The notes below the pieces were generated by a model. The model was given only the letters and a program-made list of their open reading frames with translations, did no database searches and was not told where the DNA came from. Source: Brachycybe producta (lineage: Eukaryota > Arthropoda > Diplopoda > Playtdesmida > Andrognathidae). Taken from it: a stretch of DNA of 64,000 bases. The DNA is taken from positions 5,869,722 through 5,933,721 of the forward strand of contig JAUPFP010000001.1 in assembly GCA_036925085.1 (NCBI GenBank), in the 5' to 3' direction. Numbering within the stretch: the first letter of the stretch is position 1; every line of letters starts with the position of its first letter. Both the position numbers and the translations under genes were made by a program. Below, piece by piece: positions 1 through 9,918 of this stretch.

Positions 1-1717
1 TAGGAGCACCCTAACAAAATGGCCACCAAAATGACCACAGTTCTAAGAAGAACAAAAACAAAATCCGCTTTTTTTAAAAAAAATTCGAGGCGTTAAATTT
101 GAGATGAAAAAAGACCCTCAATAGATACAAGAGAAATAACTCGTTTTTCTTATTCCGCGCGCGTAAAAAAAATAACATTGAAATTTACGACGCAACTGAA
201 AGAACAATTTGTCACACTTGATGGCTCTCAACAACACTATGGAACAAAATGGCGCGGATAAAACGCGTTCTTCTCTTTAAAGATAAATATTTCAGAAAAT
301 ATATAAAACAACACTTTTGAAATTTTACATACTTGTTATCAACATATCAAAGTTTATTTTGTAGAAAAAAACGGAAACAAATTGGTTAAAAAAATTAAGA
401 AAGTTATTGAATTTTGAAAGTGTTTGTCCTTTTCAACATGTTTTTAAAATGGCGGACTTGTAGTATACCCAAAATATACTAATAAGTAAGGCGAAAAGAA
501 TTGTGCTTTTTGCAAATAAAGTGACTGATTAGAGGGTATTTTTATTGCGGTTATATCCGGATCACCAATAGATCACTTTGTGGCCTGACCCTGAGTGCCA
601 CACTGTGTTTTTTTATTATTAATAATTTAATATTTAATATTATTTCATTTATTTGTATCTTCTTAATGAATAATATAGGATTCTTTTATGAAGGATTCGA
701 GAACCTTTTAGGCTTCGGATTCGGATTCTAGAAAATTTAGTATTCGTCCCAACTTTAAAAATAATCATTTTTAAATAATAGGCGTTTTACTTGCACCATT
801 CGGATACAAAATATATTTAATCCACGTAATTCTGTTTTTTTTTTTTCCACAAGAAAATAAGAAATTCTTCTTGACTAGAAAAAGTCGTGGGTTTTTTTTT
901 TCTTCTTAGGCGTAAAAGTACAAATCTAAACGTAATCCTCCAGTCAGTATGGAAACCAATATTACTGACCATAAAAATATAAGCGTTTTTTTTTACAATA
1001 ATTTATATCTTTTAAGTGTTAAAGACCGCAAAATGTAAAATACATTTAACATTTGTTGACGTCTCTTTAAAACAATGTTGGACAACAATAAAACTTTTAA
1101 ACACACTTAACTATAAATTTGTTAGACATTTCAATATGTTATGTCAACAAAATTTGTAAAAAAAAAAAGTCAACAACAACATTCCCACTTTATTTTCTCA
1201 TTCCACCTCATTTATCCACCCCACCCCCACCTCCCACTTTACTTTATTGTTTCTAGTAAATAATAAACTATAATGTCAACGTTATACTTTGTACATACAT
1301 GAGTTAAATGAATTCAAATTAAATGTGTTTAGGTGAATTATACGGAATCCAGTTAAGGACATGAACCAAATAAAAATTGACTTTATTATTAATATTTTAA
1401 ATTGAAATACTAAATCAATATTTTGTCAATCAATAGTTTCTATATTATATTTAAGTATTAACTCAATATTTTGAGATTATTAACTGAATAAATTGAGTTC
1501 GACATATTGTTTGTTTGCCCTTCACAGGGCTCTGTAGAACACGTTTATCATTAAAATGCATTTAAATTATCAGTCGTGTATTAGGTATTACAGGAATAAA
1601 GCAAATAAAAAATTTGTTTTACAGCTGGTTTTAAAGTGTAAACTTCACCTCTCGAACTCTTGATTATTTTCTGTCTATCAGGTGAAAAATGAAAAGAAAC
1701 TATATATAGGTTTAAAA
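1..1717. other. AT-rich non-coding stretch
   Basis: I see no gene here. The stretch is AT-rich with many homopolymer A and T runs and short pyrimidine tracts (around 1200-1240). No open frame has recognisable protein motifs and no inverted repeat with flanking duplication was found. Confidence 0.6.
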
Positions 1718-2410
1718 AACTAGAAGGGTAGCGCAATCACTTAAAGATATTTTCATGTTGATATATTTTAAAATAAGCTTTTTATCACAGTTTAAAAATG
1801 ACCCAACATTTAAAAAGATATCAACATGAAAATATTATCAAAAGGGATTCAGTTACCATTCTAGTTTCTAAGACACTTTTCAGTTTCTTCTCAGTACTGC
1901 GTTTCTGAAAACGCAGAATATGAAATCTAAATTTTTCATTTTGATATATTTAAAAATAAACATTTTAATGTCCGTTTAAGAAATCTGTTTGAAGAATGCA
2001 TATTCCTATTGGCTAATAAAAGAAAATTCCGCCTTTTAGAAACTAGAAGGGTAGCTCAATCACTTTAAGGGTATTTTAATGTTTGATATACGTTTTAAAA
2101 TAAGCTTTTTTATCGCAGTTTAAAAATAACTCAAATTTAAACAGATGATTTTTCTTAATATTTTTCTAAAAAAAGTTTATTTTGAAAGATAGAAACTAGA
2201 ATTTTAGCTGAATCCCTTTGATAGTATTTTCATGTTGATAACACACTTTTCAGTTTCTTCTTAGTCTTGCTTTTCTGAAAACGCTGAATAAAATTTCATT
2301 TAAACGATATTTCATTTTGATATATAACTTAAAAATAAACATTTTAATGACCGTTTAAAAATCCGTTTGAAGAATGCATGCCTATTGGCTATTAAAAGAA
2401 AATTCCGCCT
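1718..2410. repeat. tandem duplication of a ~0.33-kb unit (two copies)
   Basis: Two diverged copies lie head to tail, about 1718-2039 and 2040-2410. Both start with 'actagaagggtag', continue through 'aaaataagctttttat', carry 'cacttttcagtttcttct' and end with 'aaaagaaaattccgcct'. Each contains a partly palindromic core ('tttcatgttgatat' against 'atatcaacatgaaaa') that recurs at 4431-4680, 11215-11345, 12340-12600, 12820-13090 and 63360-63550. The core therefore belongs to a dispersed foldback family. No coding content is seen. Confidence 0.7.
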
Positions 2411-4255
2411 GGCAGAAAATGACAATTTCATCTTTAGTTTTTCTGTCAAATAAATAGAATTACTTAAATTAGACAAATTCGATTTTAAGTTGGGATTTTT
2501 TCTGCATTTTGAGACTTTTGAATTGACAAGTTGTTAACACATTGACTAGTAAATTTACAAAATAGCCAACTTTCCACTTTGCCAGTCAATATTATTTTAT
2601 AATTTGTTTTTTTAAAAAAAGGTACTTAATTAAAATTTTCAAATGAAGAGGGGGCGCCACACGTCCGTCAAAGACAATTAAAAATATGTTTACAGCTTAA
2701 TAAGTTGTCAAGACATCAAACAAACTGAAATAACAGATCATTTTGAAACACGCACAAAAAAATGAACGTTTTTTTTCCGTGTATACTTATTAATTTTGTC
2801 TAAACTTTTTATTGGCTATAAAGAAGATGGCCAACGTTTTTCTTAAAACGAACTCTATTGATGTGGCTCGCGAGCCACATGTTGATCTAACCTGTTTTCC
2901 CGCCCCCAGATTTTTTTCTAGCCTCTCCCTCAGGGCCTTGCTTTATGTTAAGGCACGCACGCAACAAAAAGGTCAAATGATGACACGCATCTGACCATCA
3001 ACAGCAAACTTCATAATGTATTTTTAAAAATATTAAAACCTCAAAGAATATTATGTATTTTTTTATTATAAACTAATCTTAATGAGATTTTGAAGCAGAA
3101 AAAGAGAGAAAAAAAAACAAGATTCATTACGTGTTGGTACTAATGACATTAACCTCGTAAAATGATTAAGAATCAACTCATTAACATGTTGTTACAGTCA
3201 TAATGGGGAATTGCAAAAATTAAAACTTGCTTATTTTTTTCTATTAGAAAAAAAAAGTTCTTCTTCCTCATCATGAAATTACACTGTCTGAACACTAAAT
3301 TAAATTTAAGGAGACTACAAAAGGAAAACAGGCAGTTCTGCATGCACAGCACTAAGATTTTCTGATTATTAGTTTTTCTATGTTACTATTCAGCCTAGAG
3401 ACCTACATTGAGTAAAAATTTTAAGCCCAGCCCAGCCCACCAGGCCCACCAAGCCCACGAAGATCAACCAGGCCCACAAATCCTACCAGGCCCATTGGCC
3501 TTTAATATAAAAATGCCAGCCCATTGGCTTTATGTAGGTTTCTAATTCAGCCCTTTGCTGGATTTTCTTCCATATATACAATTATACATTCGGACATTCC
3601 AAATAAAAATGTTGGCTTTCTTATTATATTATCATATTTCAGATGTTTGATTGAAACAATGGTCTGACTGTGTATCTCAGCCATAACTCAAACCCCATTT
3701 TTTTTTAAAGAAAATTCTTAAATAAATTCCTTTATTCGATTTTTTTAAGGAGGAGGAGGAGAAGGAAGAGAGAATGAAAGTGATTAGAGTAGAAAATAGG
3801 GTGTTTTTGTGTGTGGTCGATATTTTTGAGATAGGCCTAAAAACAACACTTTTTTCCCCTCCAAATAAAAATGTCGGCTTTATTATTATATTATAAATTG
3901 TATTATATTTTTTTTTTTGAACAGAATAAAAAAAAAAGCCACAAGTGAATTTTCTAAGTGATGTGCATTTTTACTCCGCCTCTTATACGTAAATAATAGG
4001 CCTGCTAACAGTTCATATATTTTTTTTAGTAATAACTTTATTAAGATTTCAAAATTTCTTCGCCCCTTTTCTTCTATGAGGAATTATGTATTCGTTTTAC
4101 AGGGTGTGCATATAAAATAATGGTGATGTTTTGACAGGTAGGACCTTAAATGTCCCTCATTTAAGATTTTGAAGTGGGATTCACTTTATTCAGATGAATT
4201 TATGAATTCAGTAATTTTCGAACTCTTCATTATTTTGTATTTCAGAAGAGCGAAA
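2411..4255. other. AT-rich non-coding stretch with small repeats
   Basis: No gene recognised. The palindrome 'gtggctcgcgagccac' at about 2863-2878 resembles the end of a hAT-type element, but no partner end was found. A short imperfect array of 'ggcccaccaa'-like words lies at 3421-3500. A segment containing 'aaataaaaatgt(t/c)ggctt' occurs twice, near 3600 and 3862. A GGA-rich tract lies near 3750. Confidence 0.5.
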
Positions 4256-4810
4256 TTAAGGTGGCTGAATCGATATTTAATTTATTTTTATTTCAACAGA
4301 TGGCGCCATTACGTTGCGCTTTTACGTTCGATAGGTTTCTTCCCCAGTCCAACCGCGGTTTTGGGAAAATTTATATTTTTCAAGCAAACGTTTTTCAGAA
4401 AAAAAACATTCCGAAACAAATCTCAAAGTGTTTTAGAAACGAGAATAGTTGGTGATAATGCTAAAAGTTTTTTCAATGATGATATCTTTCAAAATAAACT
4501 TTTTATGACAGTTTGAAAAATTCGAAATTAATTTTTCATGAAATGTCAATGAAAAAACAAAAACAACAAAAAAAAATTGGTCATTTTTCAAACTGAACTA
4601 ACTATAAAATGTTTTATTTTGTAAGATATTGCCATGAAAAAACGTTTAGTATAATCTGTAACCATTCTATAGTTTTGAATTTTACGTTTTTAATTCCGAA
4701 AACAACAAAAGTGAGTGGAGTGAGTGGAGCACATCGCATTAGGAACTGCATTGGCGCCGTCTGGTGGGGGGGGGGCAAAAACAAAATAAATATCTATAGA
4801 GCCACCTTAA
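4256..4810. mobile_element. TTAA-flanked foldback (MITE-like) element, copy 1
   Basis: The element begins TTAAGGTGGCT (4256) and ends AGCCACCTTAA (4810), so both ends carry TTAA, the target duplicated by piggyBac-type transposases. The terminal inverted repeat runs about 50 bp to a GGCGCC word on each side (near 4304 and 4754). The palindromy continues inward: 'gatatctttcaaaataaac' on the left is mirrored on the right. The whole 555 bp is close to one long hairpin. The open frames inside follow from the repeat and show no protein motif. Assignment to piggyBac rests only on the TTAA. Confidence 0.75.
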
Positions 4811-5572
4811 ATAGCATAAAAACGTTTTAATTTAAAAAATTAATTTACTTAATTTAATTTATTTTCACAAATCTCCAAAATAAATAACGGTGTCTATTTT
4901 GTCAGTTTAGTACAATTATTTCTAATATAGTAGCAATGAATTTGAAAATAGCGCCATCTATAAACAAAAGACGTCATTAATGACCCAAGTTACATTATGA
5001 GTACATTAACCTCTTCCTTTTAATAACTATGCTTATATTGATAAATTTATTTATTATAATATTCTACCATTATTTTATTGGAAACTTTGTATTAAAAAAA
5101 AGATGAAGTTAATAACTAAAAAGTAAAAATATTTGAATTATAATGACAGGTTTGGCCGCTAGGGGCGTCATTAAATAAGAATGTCGTCCACGCAATTCGA
5201 GTCTATAATAAATTATGTCCATTATTAAGAAAACACGAATAAAATTAATAAATTTATTATATTCTACTGTAGAAAATAAATGAGAAATGGAATAGTAAAA
5301 TTGCGCATGCGCACAAAATCTTATTTTTCTTTTTAAAAAGAGGCTAAGTAAGAAAGATAGATAGAAAGCCTTGAAGTGGCAAGTGTCACTCAAAATGTAT
5401 GGGGGGAAAACATGACTGATGAGAAATAACATTATTACTTGACACCTTAAACCCTCCCCCCCCCCTTTTAGACTACAAAAGGTTAATTGGAAAAAAACCG
5501 TTCATTTCAAAATGGCGTCCAAAAAAAAGAAAGCAATTCCAAACAATGGCTCCATAACAAAGCCCCTTATAT
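4811..5572. other. AT-rich non-coding stretch
   Basis: Nothing recognisable beyond AT-rich DNA and a homopolymer C run near 5455. A roughly 107-codon open frame on the minus strand (5109-5432) has no motif or splice context that would support a gene. Confidence 0.5.
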
Positions 5573-5762
5573 GACAGGGAGTTAGAAATCGGGGAGAACT
5601 TCAGTTGGCTCCGTCCTTGTTATGACGACCGGCAACTTCTAATTGGTTGGTTATGAAGTCTGACGTCACATGCGAACCACACAACAAACCAATTAGAAGT
5701 TGCCGGTCGTCATAACAAGGGTGAAGCCAACTGAAGTTCTCCCCGATTTCTAACTGCCTGTC
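5573..5762. mobile_element. palindromic MITE, 'GACAGG' TIR family, long copy
   Basis: The two ends are near-perfect inverted copies: GACAGGGAGTTAGAAATCGG at 5573 and its complement ending at 5762. The inner arms contain 'caacttctaattggttggtt' and its complement, so most of the 190 bp can fold back. The centre holds a TGACGTCA word at 5660-5667. Related copies or halves lie at 9503-9645, 14785-14926, 31668-31790 and 32695-32808. The target duplication is unclear for this copy. Confidence 0.75.
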
Positions 5763-7731
5763 CAAATATCAGTCATTTTACAACGACATAGAACCCACTA
5801 CGAAACAACCCAACGGTGACCCGTCCTTGTGATTGTTTTCTTTTTAATTTGACATTCCCGCCATTTTCTTTGTCTTCATTGACAAATTTGAAAAAAAGTG
5901 AAATTTGACATAATTATAAAACAATCGGATTGCAGATATTTTGAAAGCAGCCATTTTTAAAACATGCACATGAATGAGAACAATAGACAAGAACTCGTTA
6001 TTCTGAGTTTGATCAGAAGCAGCATTAAAAAGAAATTAAAAGCGTGTTTAAAAACTAGAAAAGTAAATAAATATTTCAAGAAAACTTCAATTTTGTCATC
6101 TTTAAAAATAAACTTTTAATTTTTCACTTAAAAGTTGAACAAGTACAAGTAAAGTTGCAATAAGTATAGCTTAAAATGAGTCTGTGATTTTCAAACCGCC
6201 ATAAAAAATTTTCTTAAGTATACATTGAAAATCGTTTAAATCGAAATGGAAGAGACTAGAATAATTTTTCGTGTTATCCGATTTTGCTAGTTTGGTTAAA
6301 AATTCTTAACATTTTTGCAATTAATTCAAGATTTCATAAAAGTGGGGTGAACAAGACCAAAACCTTGTTAATAATAGAAAGTCCATTATCAAATCTAGCC
6401 TCTAAACAGTCTCCTTTATAGAAAAATGCATCATTTTTTTTAGTTTACTAGTGAGAATTCTAGTTAATAATATTTCCGTGAGAAATAACTTGATTTATTT
6501 TTCACCATGCAGCTCCACCTTAAAACACAATTTAATGGAGTTTGAGCTCTTGATGTGTTGGACCCTTTCATATTGAAATACTTTGACCCTCAAAATGTAA
6601 CTGACCTCTGCCCCCACCCCCTGAAATTTTCAGGCCCACCCACCCCAATCATAATGACAAGCAAAAATAAAAACATTTTCATAATAATATGTACCCTTCA
6701 AAGTGACGGGTGGATTGCAATTATTATTATTATTATTGAGTGAGAGGAGGAGGAGGAGGAGGAGGAGCACTCAAGACTAGAATTAGTCGTAATTGCATTG
6801 GGGTCAAACTAAGAGACATGACATTTGACCTTTTGCTAAATGTCTTACTATTAGCAATCGAATGTCAATTAAATTCTAACATGGCTTCGCACTTTGTGTG
6901 ATTATTGTCTGAACATGGAGTCAAATTACAAGTGTGTTTATTTTCTTCTAAACATTTAACACTAAACTTTTTCATGTTTATCCATTAACCCATTAATTAA
7001 TAAAAAAAGAACTGATAAAACAAGGGAATTGATCTTGTTATTTAACAGGCGGTTAATTAATTTTGTCTATCATCAAAATCCATTTGGAGTCCAATGCAAT
7101 TTGTTTATAATTCATTTTAATTGAATAAAATAAAAAAAACACATCTACATAAAATGAGGCTTCATTAAACTCCATCAATGATTTTTTATGCTAAAAATAA
7201 TTAAAGCCTTTACTTTCAAATAAGACAAAATAATATAGTATTACGAAATATGACTAGAAAATAAAAAAAATTCATATTTTATGTCAAATATATATTGACT
7301 GCTAAATAATCATTTGTAAATTTTTAATTTTGTGCATTTAAAAACCAGACATTTATAAATAAAATTGAGTATTTTAGAAACTAGAATAGTAAATGAATCA
7401 CTTCATGCCATTCTTATCTTGATAAGTTTTTTTAAAAAAAATGTTTCTACAAGAATTTCTTCTAGAATTTCTTAAGTAAATTCTTAAATGTTTTAATTTG
7501 TCTGGTAATGACATGTGGCCGGAAACTGAAGCCACTTTTTATGTTATAAAGAGATTTAGTTCATTGATTTTCCAATTTTCTATTCAAATATGGAGGCAGC
7601 CATTTTGAAAACATGTTGTCTGTAAATACACATTATGATCTTTGCACTGAAAATAGCTAATATATTCAGTTTAAACTGTTTGAGAAAGCAAATATGGTGA
7701 TTGATTTCTTGAGAAAAATATGGGAAGCTTG
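5763..7731. other. AT-rich non-coding stretch with microsatellites
   Basis: No gene seen. Simple repeats of ATT (about 6719-6738) and AGG (about 6743-6766) are adjacent. A partial copy of the dispersed foldback core ('tagaaactagaatagtaaatgaatcac') starts near 7375. Confidence 0.5.
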
Positions 7732-7739
7732 GACATAGT

Positions 7740-7913
7740 CAGGTGCCGGACTGGCTAGTGCTTGGCCCCACCGGCTATGAAATTGTGTTGGCCCCAGCCC
7801 CAAAATAACCAATGATTTGCCCCTTATAAACCTTCAGCATTTGGCCCCCATTTTCTTTTGGCCCCCAATTGACAGGCGATCGCCGGTCAGTCGGCCAGGC
7901 CAGTCCGGGCCTG
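7740..7913. mobile_element. hAT-type MITE with 8-bp target duplication
   Basis: This 174-bp element begins CAGGTGCCGGACTGGC and ends GCCAGTCCGGGCCTG, which are inverted copies. It is flanked on both sides by the identical 8-mer 'gacatagt' (7732-7739 and 7914-7921). CAG-starting TIRs with an 8-bp duplication are the hAT signature. It has no coding capacity and is richer in G and C than its surroundings. Confidence 0.85.
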
Positions 7914-7921
7914 GACATAGT

Positions 7922-8549
7922 TTATAAATATTTTTTTCTTTAAAAACGTTCTCCTCTTTCATTTTGTTTCCGGAAGTTACTTTTAAGTTTTTTCTTTAGA
8001 GTAAATCGCTTTTTTCTTTAGTTTCCGGATGCAGCCATTTTTCGAAATTTTGGTGTTATTCAAACTGTGCTGCCATCTTATTACTCTTCTACTCTCATAA
8101 CACATTTTTCAACTTTTTTTCAAAAAAAAAACACAAGTGTTATAGTTTTTGGTTCCATTTCTATTCTAGTCTTTCTAGCATGTCATTTATTAGTTTATTA
8201 CAATTTTAGATATTTCAAATTTTTACGATTTTTAACATCTTTTTCTTATTCTGATAATAACTTTGATGAAAACTTCTCTAATTAATCATTAACTAGGGAT
8301 AAAATTTGTTAATTACCTAAAATGAAATAAAAAAAACATACAGAGTAAAGAAATGACAAATTTATTTATTTTGTAAAATACATTTTATTTTAATCAATAA
8401 AAAAATTACAGAAAAACATAATGAGGTTATAATTCTTTGGAAAAAGGCGCTTTGGGTTTTTTTTGGGGGGGGGGGGAAGGGGGGGGGTGCTGGTATATAT
8501 TCTATTACAATCAAGTTAAATGACGTTGGAACGAGCGCCATGGTTTATG
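7922..8549. other. AT-rich non-coding stretch
   Basis: No gene recognised. A G-homopolymer tract interrupted by short A runs lies at about 8465-8488. The rest is T-rich and A-rich filler. Confidence 0.5.
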
Positions 8550-9460
8550 TTAGAAATCCTTTAATGACCTAAAAGGGGACGACATAGAAGCATAGGTGAA
8601 TCTCGTACAGAATGGCAAGCTTTTATTACCTTTGACTTGCATTTTTGCTGAAATTACTGGATATTCAAAATAAAATTGAATTCTAAATATACAGCAAAAC
8701 GCAGATAAAAAAATTGGTGCGAATCTCAATGAATCTTTGTGAATCTTGTACATGATTATGTTTTGCTTCGTTTCTCTTGTAATCACTAGAGTTCATTTCA
8801 ACGGAGACGAAACACGGAGTGAATCACACTTACAGTATAGCAAGCCGTTTTACTTTTTATTTACATTTTATTCCTAATTTACATAATAAACTTTTATTTT
8901 GGATGTCCAGCAAAACGCGGCGTAATATACATGCTCTTTACTGTGAATCTTAGTGAATCTCATTCACGATTTCATGCTATGTCGTTTTTCTTGCAATCGC
9001 CGGCGTTTGTTTCAACGGGAACGACATACGGAGAGGGGTTAATTCTGTACGGCATGGGAGACTGTTTTACTTTTTATCTACGATTTCACTGAATTTTGAG
9101 ACTTGAATTTTGTTAAAAGTATCAAATAAAACGTGAATAAAAAGTAAATGGTCTTGCCATACATACGCACTTTACTGTGAATCTCAGTGAATCTTGGTGA
9201 ATCTCGTACATGATTGTGTTATTTGTCGTTTCCCTTGCAATCACCTCCTTAGCCACCTGTGTTTATTTCAATTTGGACGACACTCGACTCGAGGAAGTGG
9301 TATGGTAGGCAGTTTTGTTTTTGATCTGCACTTTCACTGGATTTTCAGACTTCAGTTTTGTTTAAAATATCCAATTAAATGTGAATAAAAAAATAAAACT
9401 GTTTGCTAAGTTGAAATACACAAGCTTTATTCTGAATCTTAGTGAATCTATGTCGCTCTT
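8550..9460. repeat. tandem array of a ~240-bp unit, each with an internal hairpin
   Basis: The phrase 'gaatct(c/t)a(g/a)tgaatct' recurs near 8721, 8945, 9179 and 9433, a period of about 225-250 bp. Each unit also carries 'gtttcaacggg/a-acgac', then 'ttttactttttat' followed after about 60 bp by its inverted form 'aaaaagtaaa', so each repeat can form a hairpin. A solo diverged unit lies at about 15780-15920. The array ends about 40 bp before the MITE in the PEX11 promoter region. No coding content. Confidence 0.7.
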
Positions 9461-9502
9461 CTTTATCCGATCTCATCGATCTTTCATTAGATCGATTAAT
9501 AT

Positions 9503-9645
9503 ACAGGCAATTGTGCCCAACATTAAATTTTGTATGCTCCGCCCTTTTATGACGTCAGACGAAGTAACAAACCAATTAGAAGTTGATGACGCTTATAAAA
9601 AGGGGCGGAACAAAAGAAATTCTAATGCTGGGCACAATTGCCTGT
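9503..9645. mobile_element. 143-bp palindromic MITE in the PEX11 promoter region
   Basis: The ends are inverted copies (ACAGGCAATTGTGCCCA at 9503; complement ending at 9645), flanked by a perfect 8-bp duplication 'attaatat' (9495-9502 and 9646-9653). The element contains TGACGTCA (9550-9557), CCAAT (9572-9576) and TATAAAAAGGGGCGG (9594-9608). It lies 217 bp upstream of the PEX11 start codon. A sister copy lies at 14785-14926. Confidence 0.9.
9550..9608 (+). promoter_or_regulatory. candidate MITE-borne core promoter of PEX11
   Basis: In order on the plus strand there are a full CRE palindrome (9550-9557), a CCAAT box (9572-9576) and a TATA-like TATAAAAA fused to a GGGGCGG GC-box (9594-9608). 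A start about 30 bp after the TATA word would give a 5' UTR of roughly 240 bp. The words are seen; promoter function is inferred. The same positions in the sister MITE at 14785 are only partly conserved. Confidence 0.35.
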
Positions 9646-9862
9646 ATTAATATCGTCTGGGGATTTTTTTCATCTGATGTGAATCGATAATCGAACAGCT
9701 GTTTTTATTTTGCGTTTTAATATTTTATTGTCTTTTTTTTTGTTAATTATTTAATTTAATGACGTTTTTATTTGAGTTGTTGCATCAGATGACAAATCTT
9801 TTATTCTATCAACAGTTGTTTCTGATGTGAAATGCGTTAAATAACGTTAAGAATTTGAACAA

Positions 9863-9918
9863 ATGGAGGCTTTGGTTAAGTTCAACAACCAGACGGCTGG
9901 AAGGGACCGCGTGTTCAG
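9863..9918 (+). CDS. PEX11B: PEX11B-like exon 1
   Basis: Begins at ATG 9863 and ends CAG|GTGAGC, a strong donor. The 18 codons give the PEX11 N-terminal helix start (V-K-F then G-R-D-R). The last two bases complete an arginine codon with the first base of exon 2. Confidence 0.9.

Noticed and set aside
4169..4516. 115-codon plus-strand open frame
   Set aside because: Spans the border and left arm of a foldback element; no protein motif.
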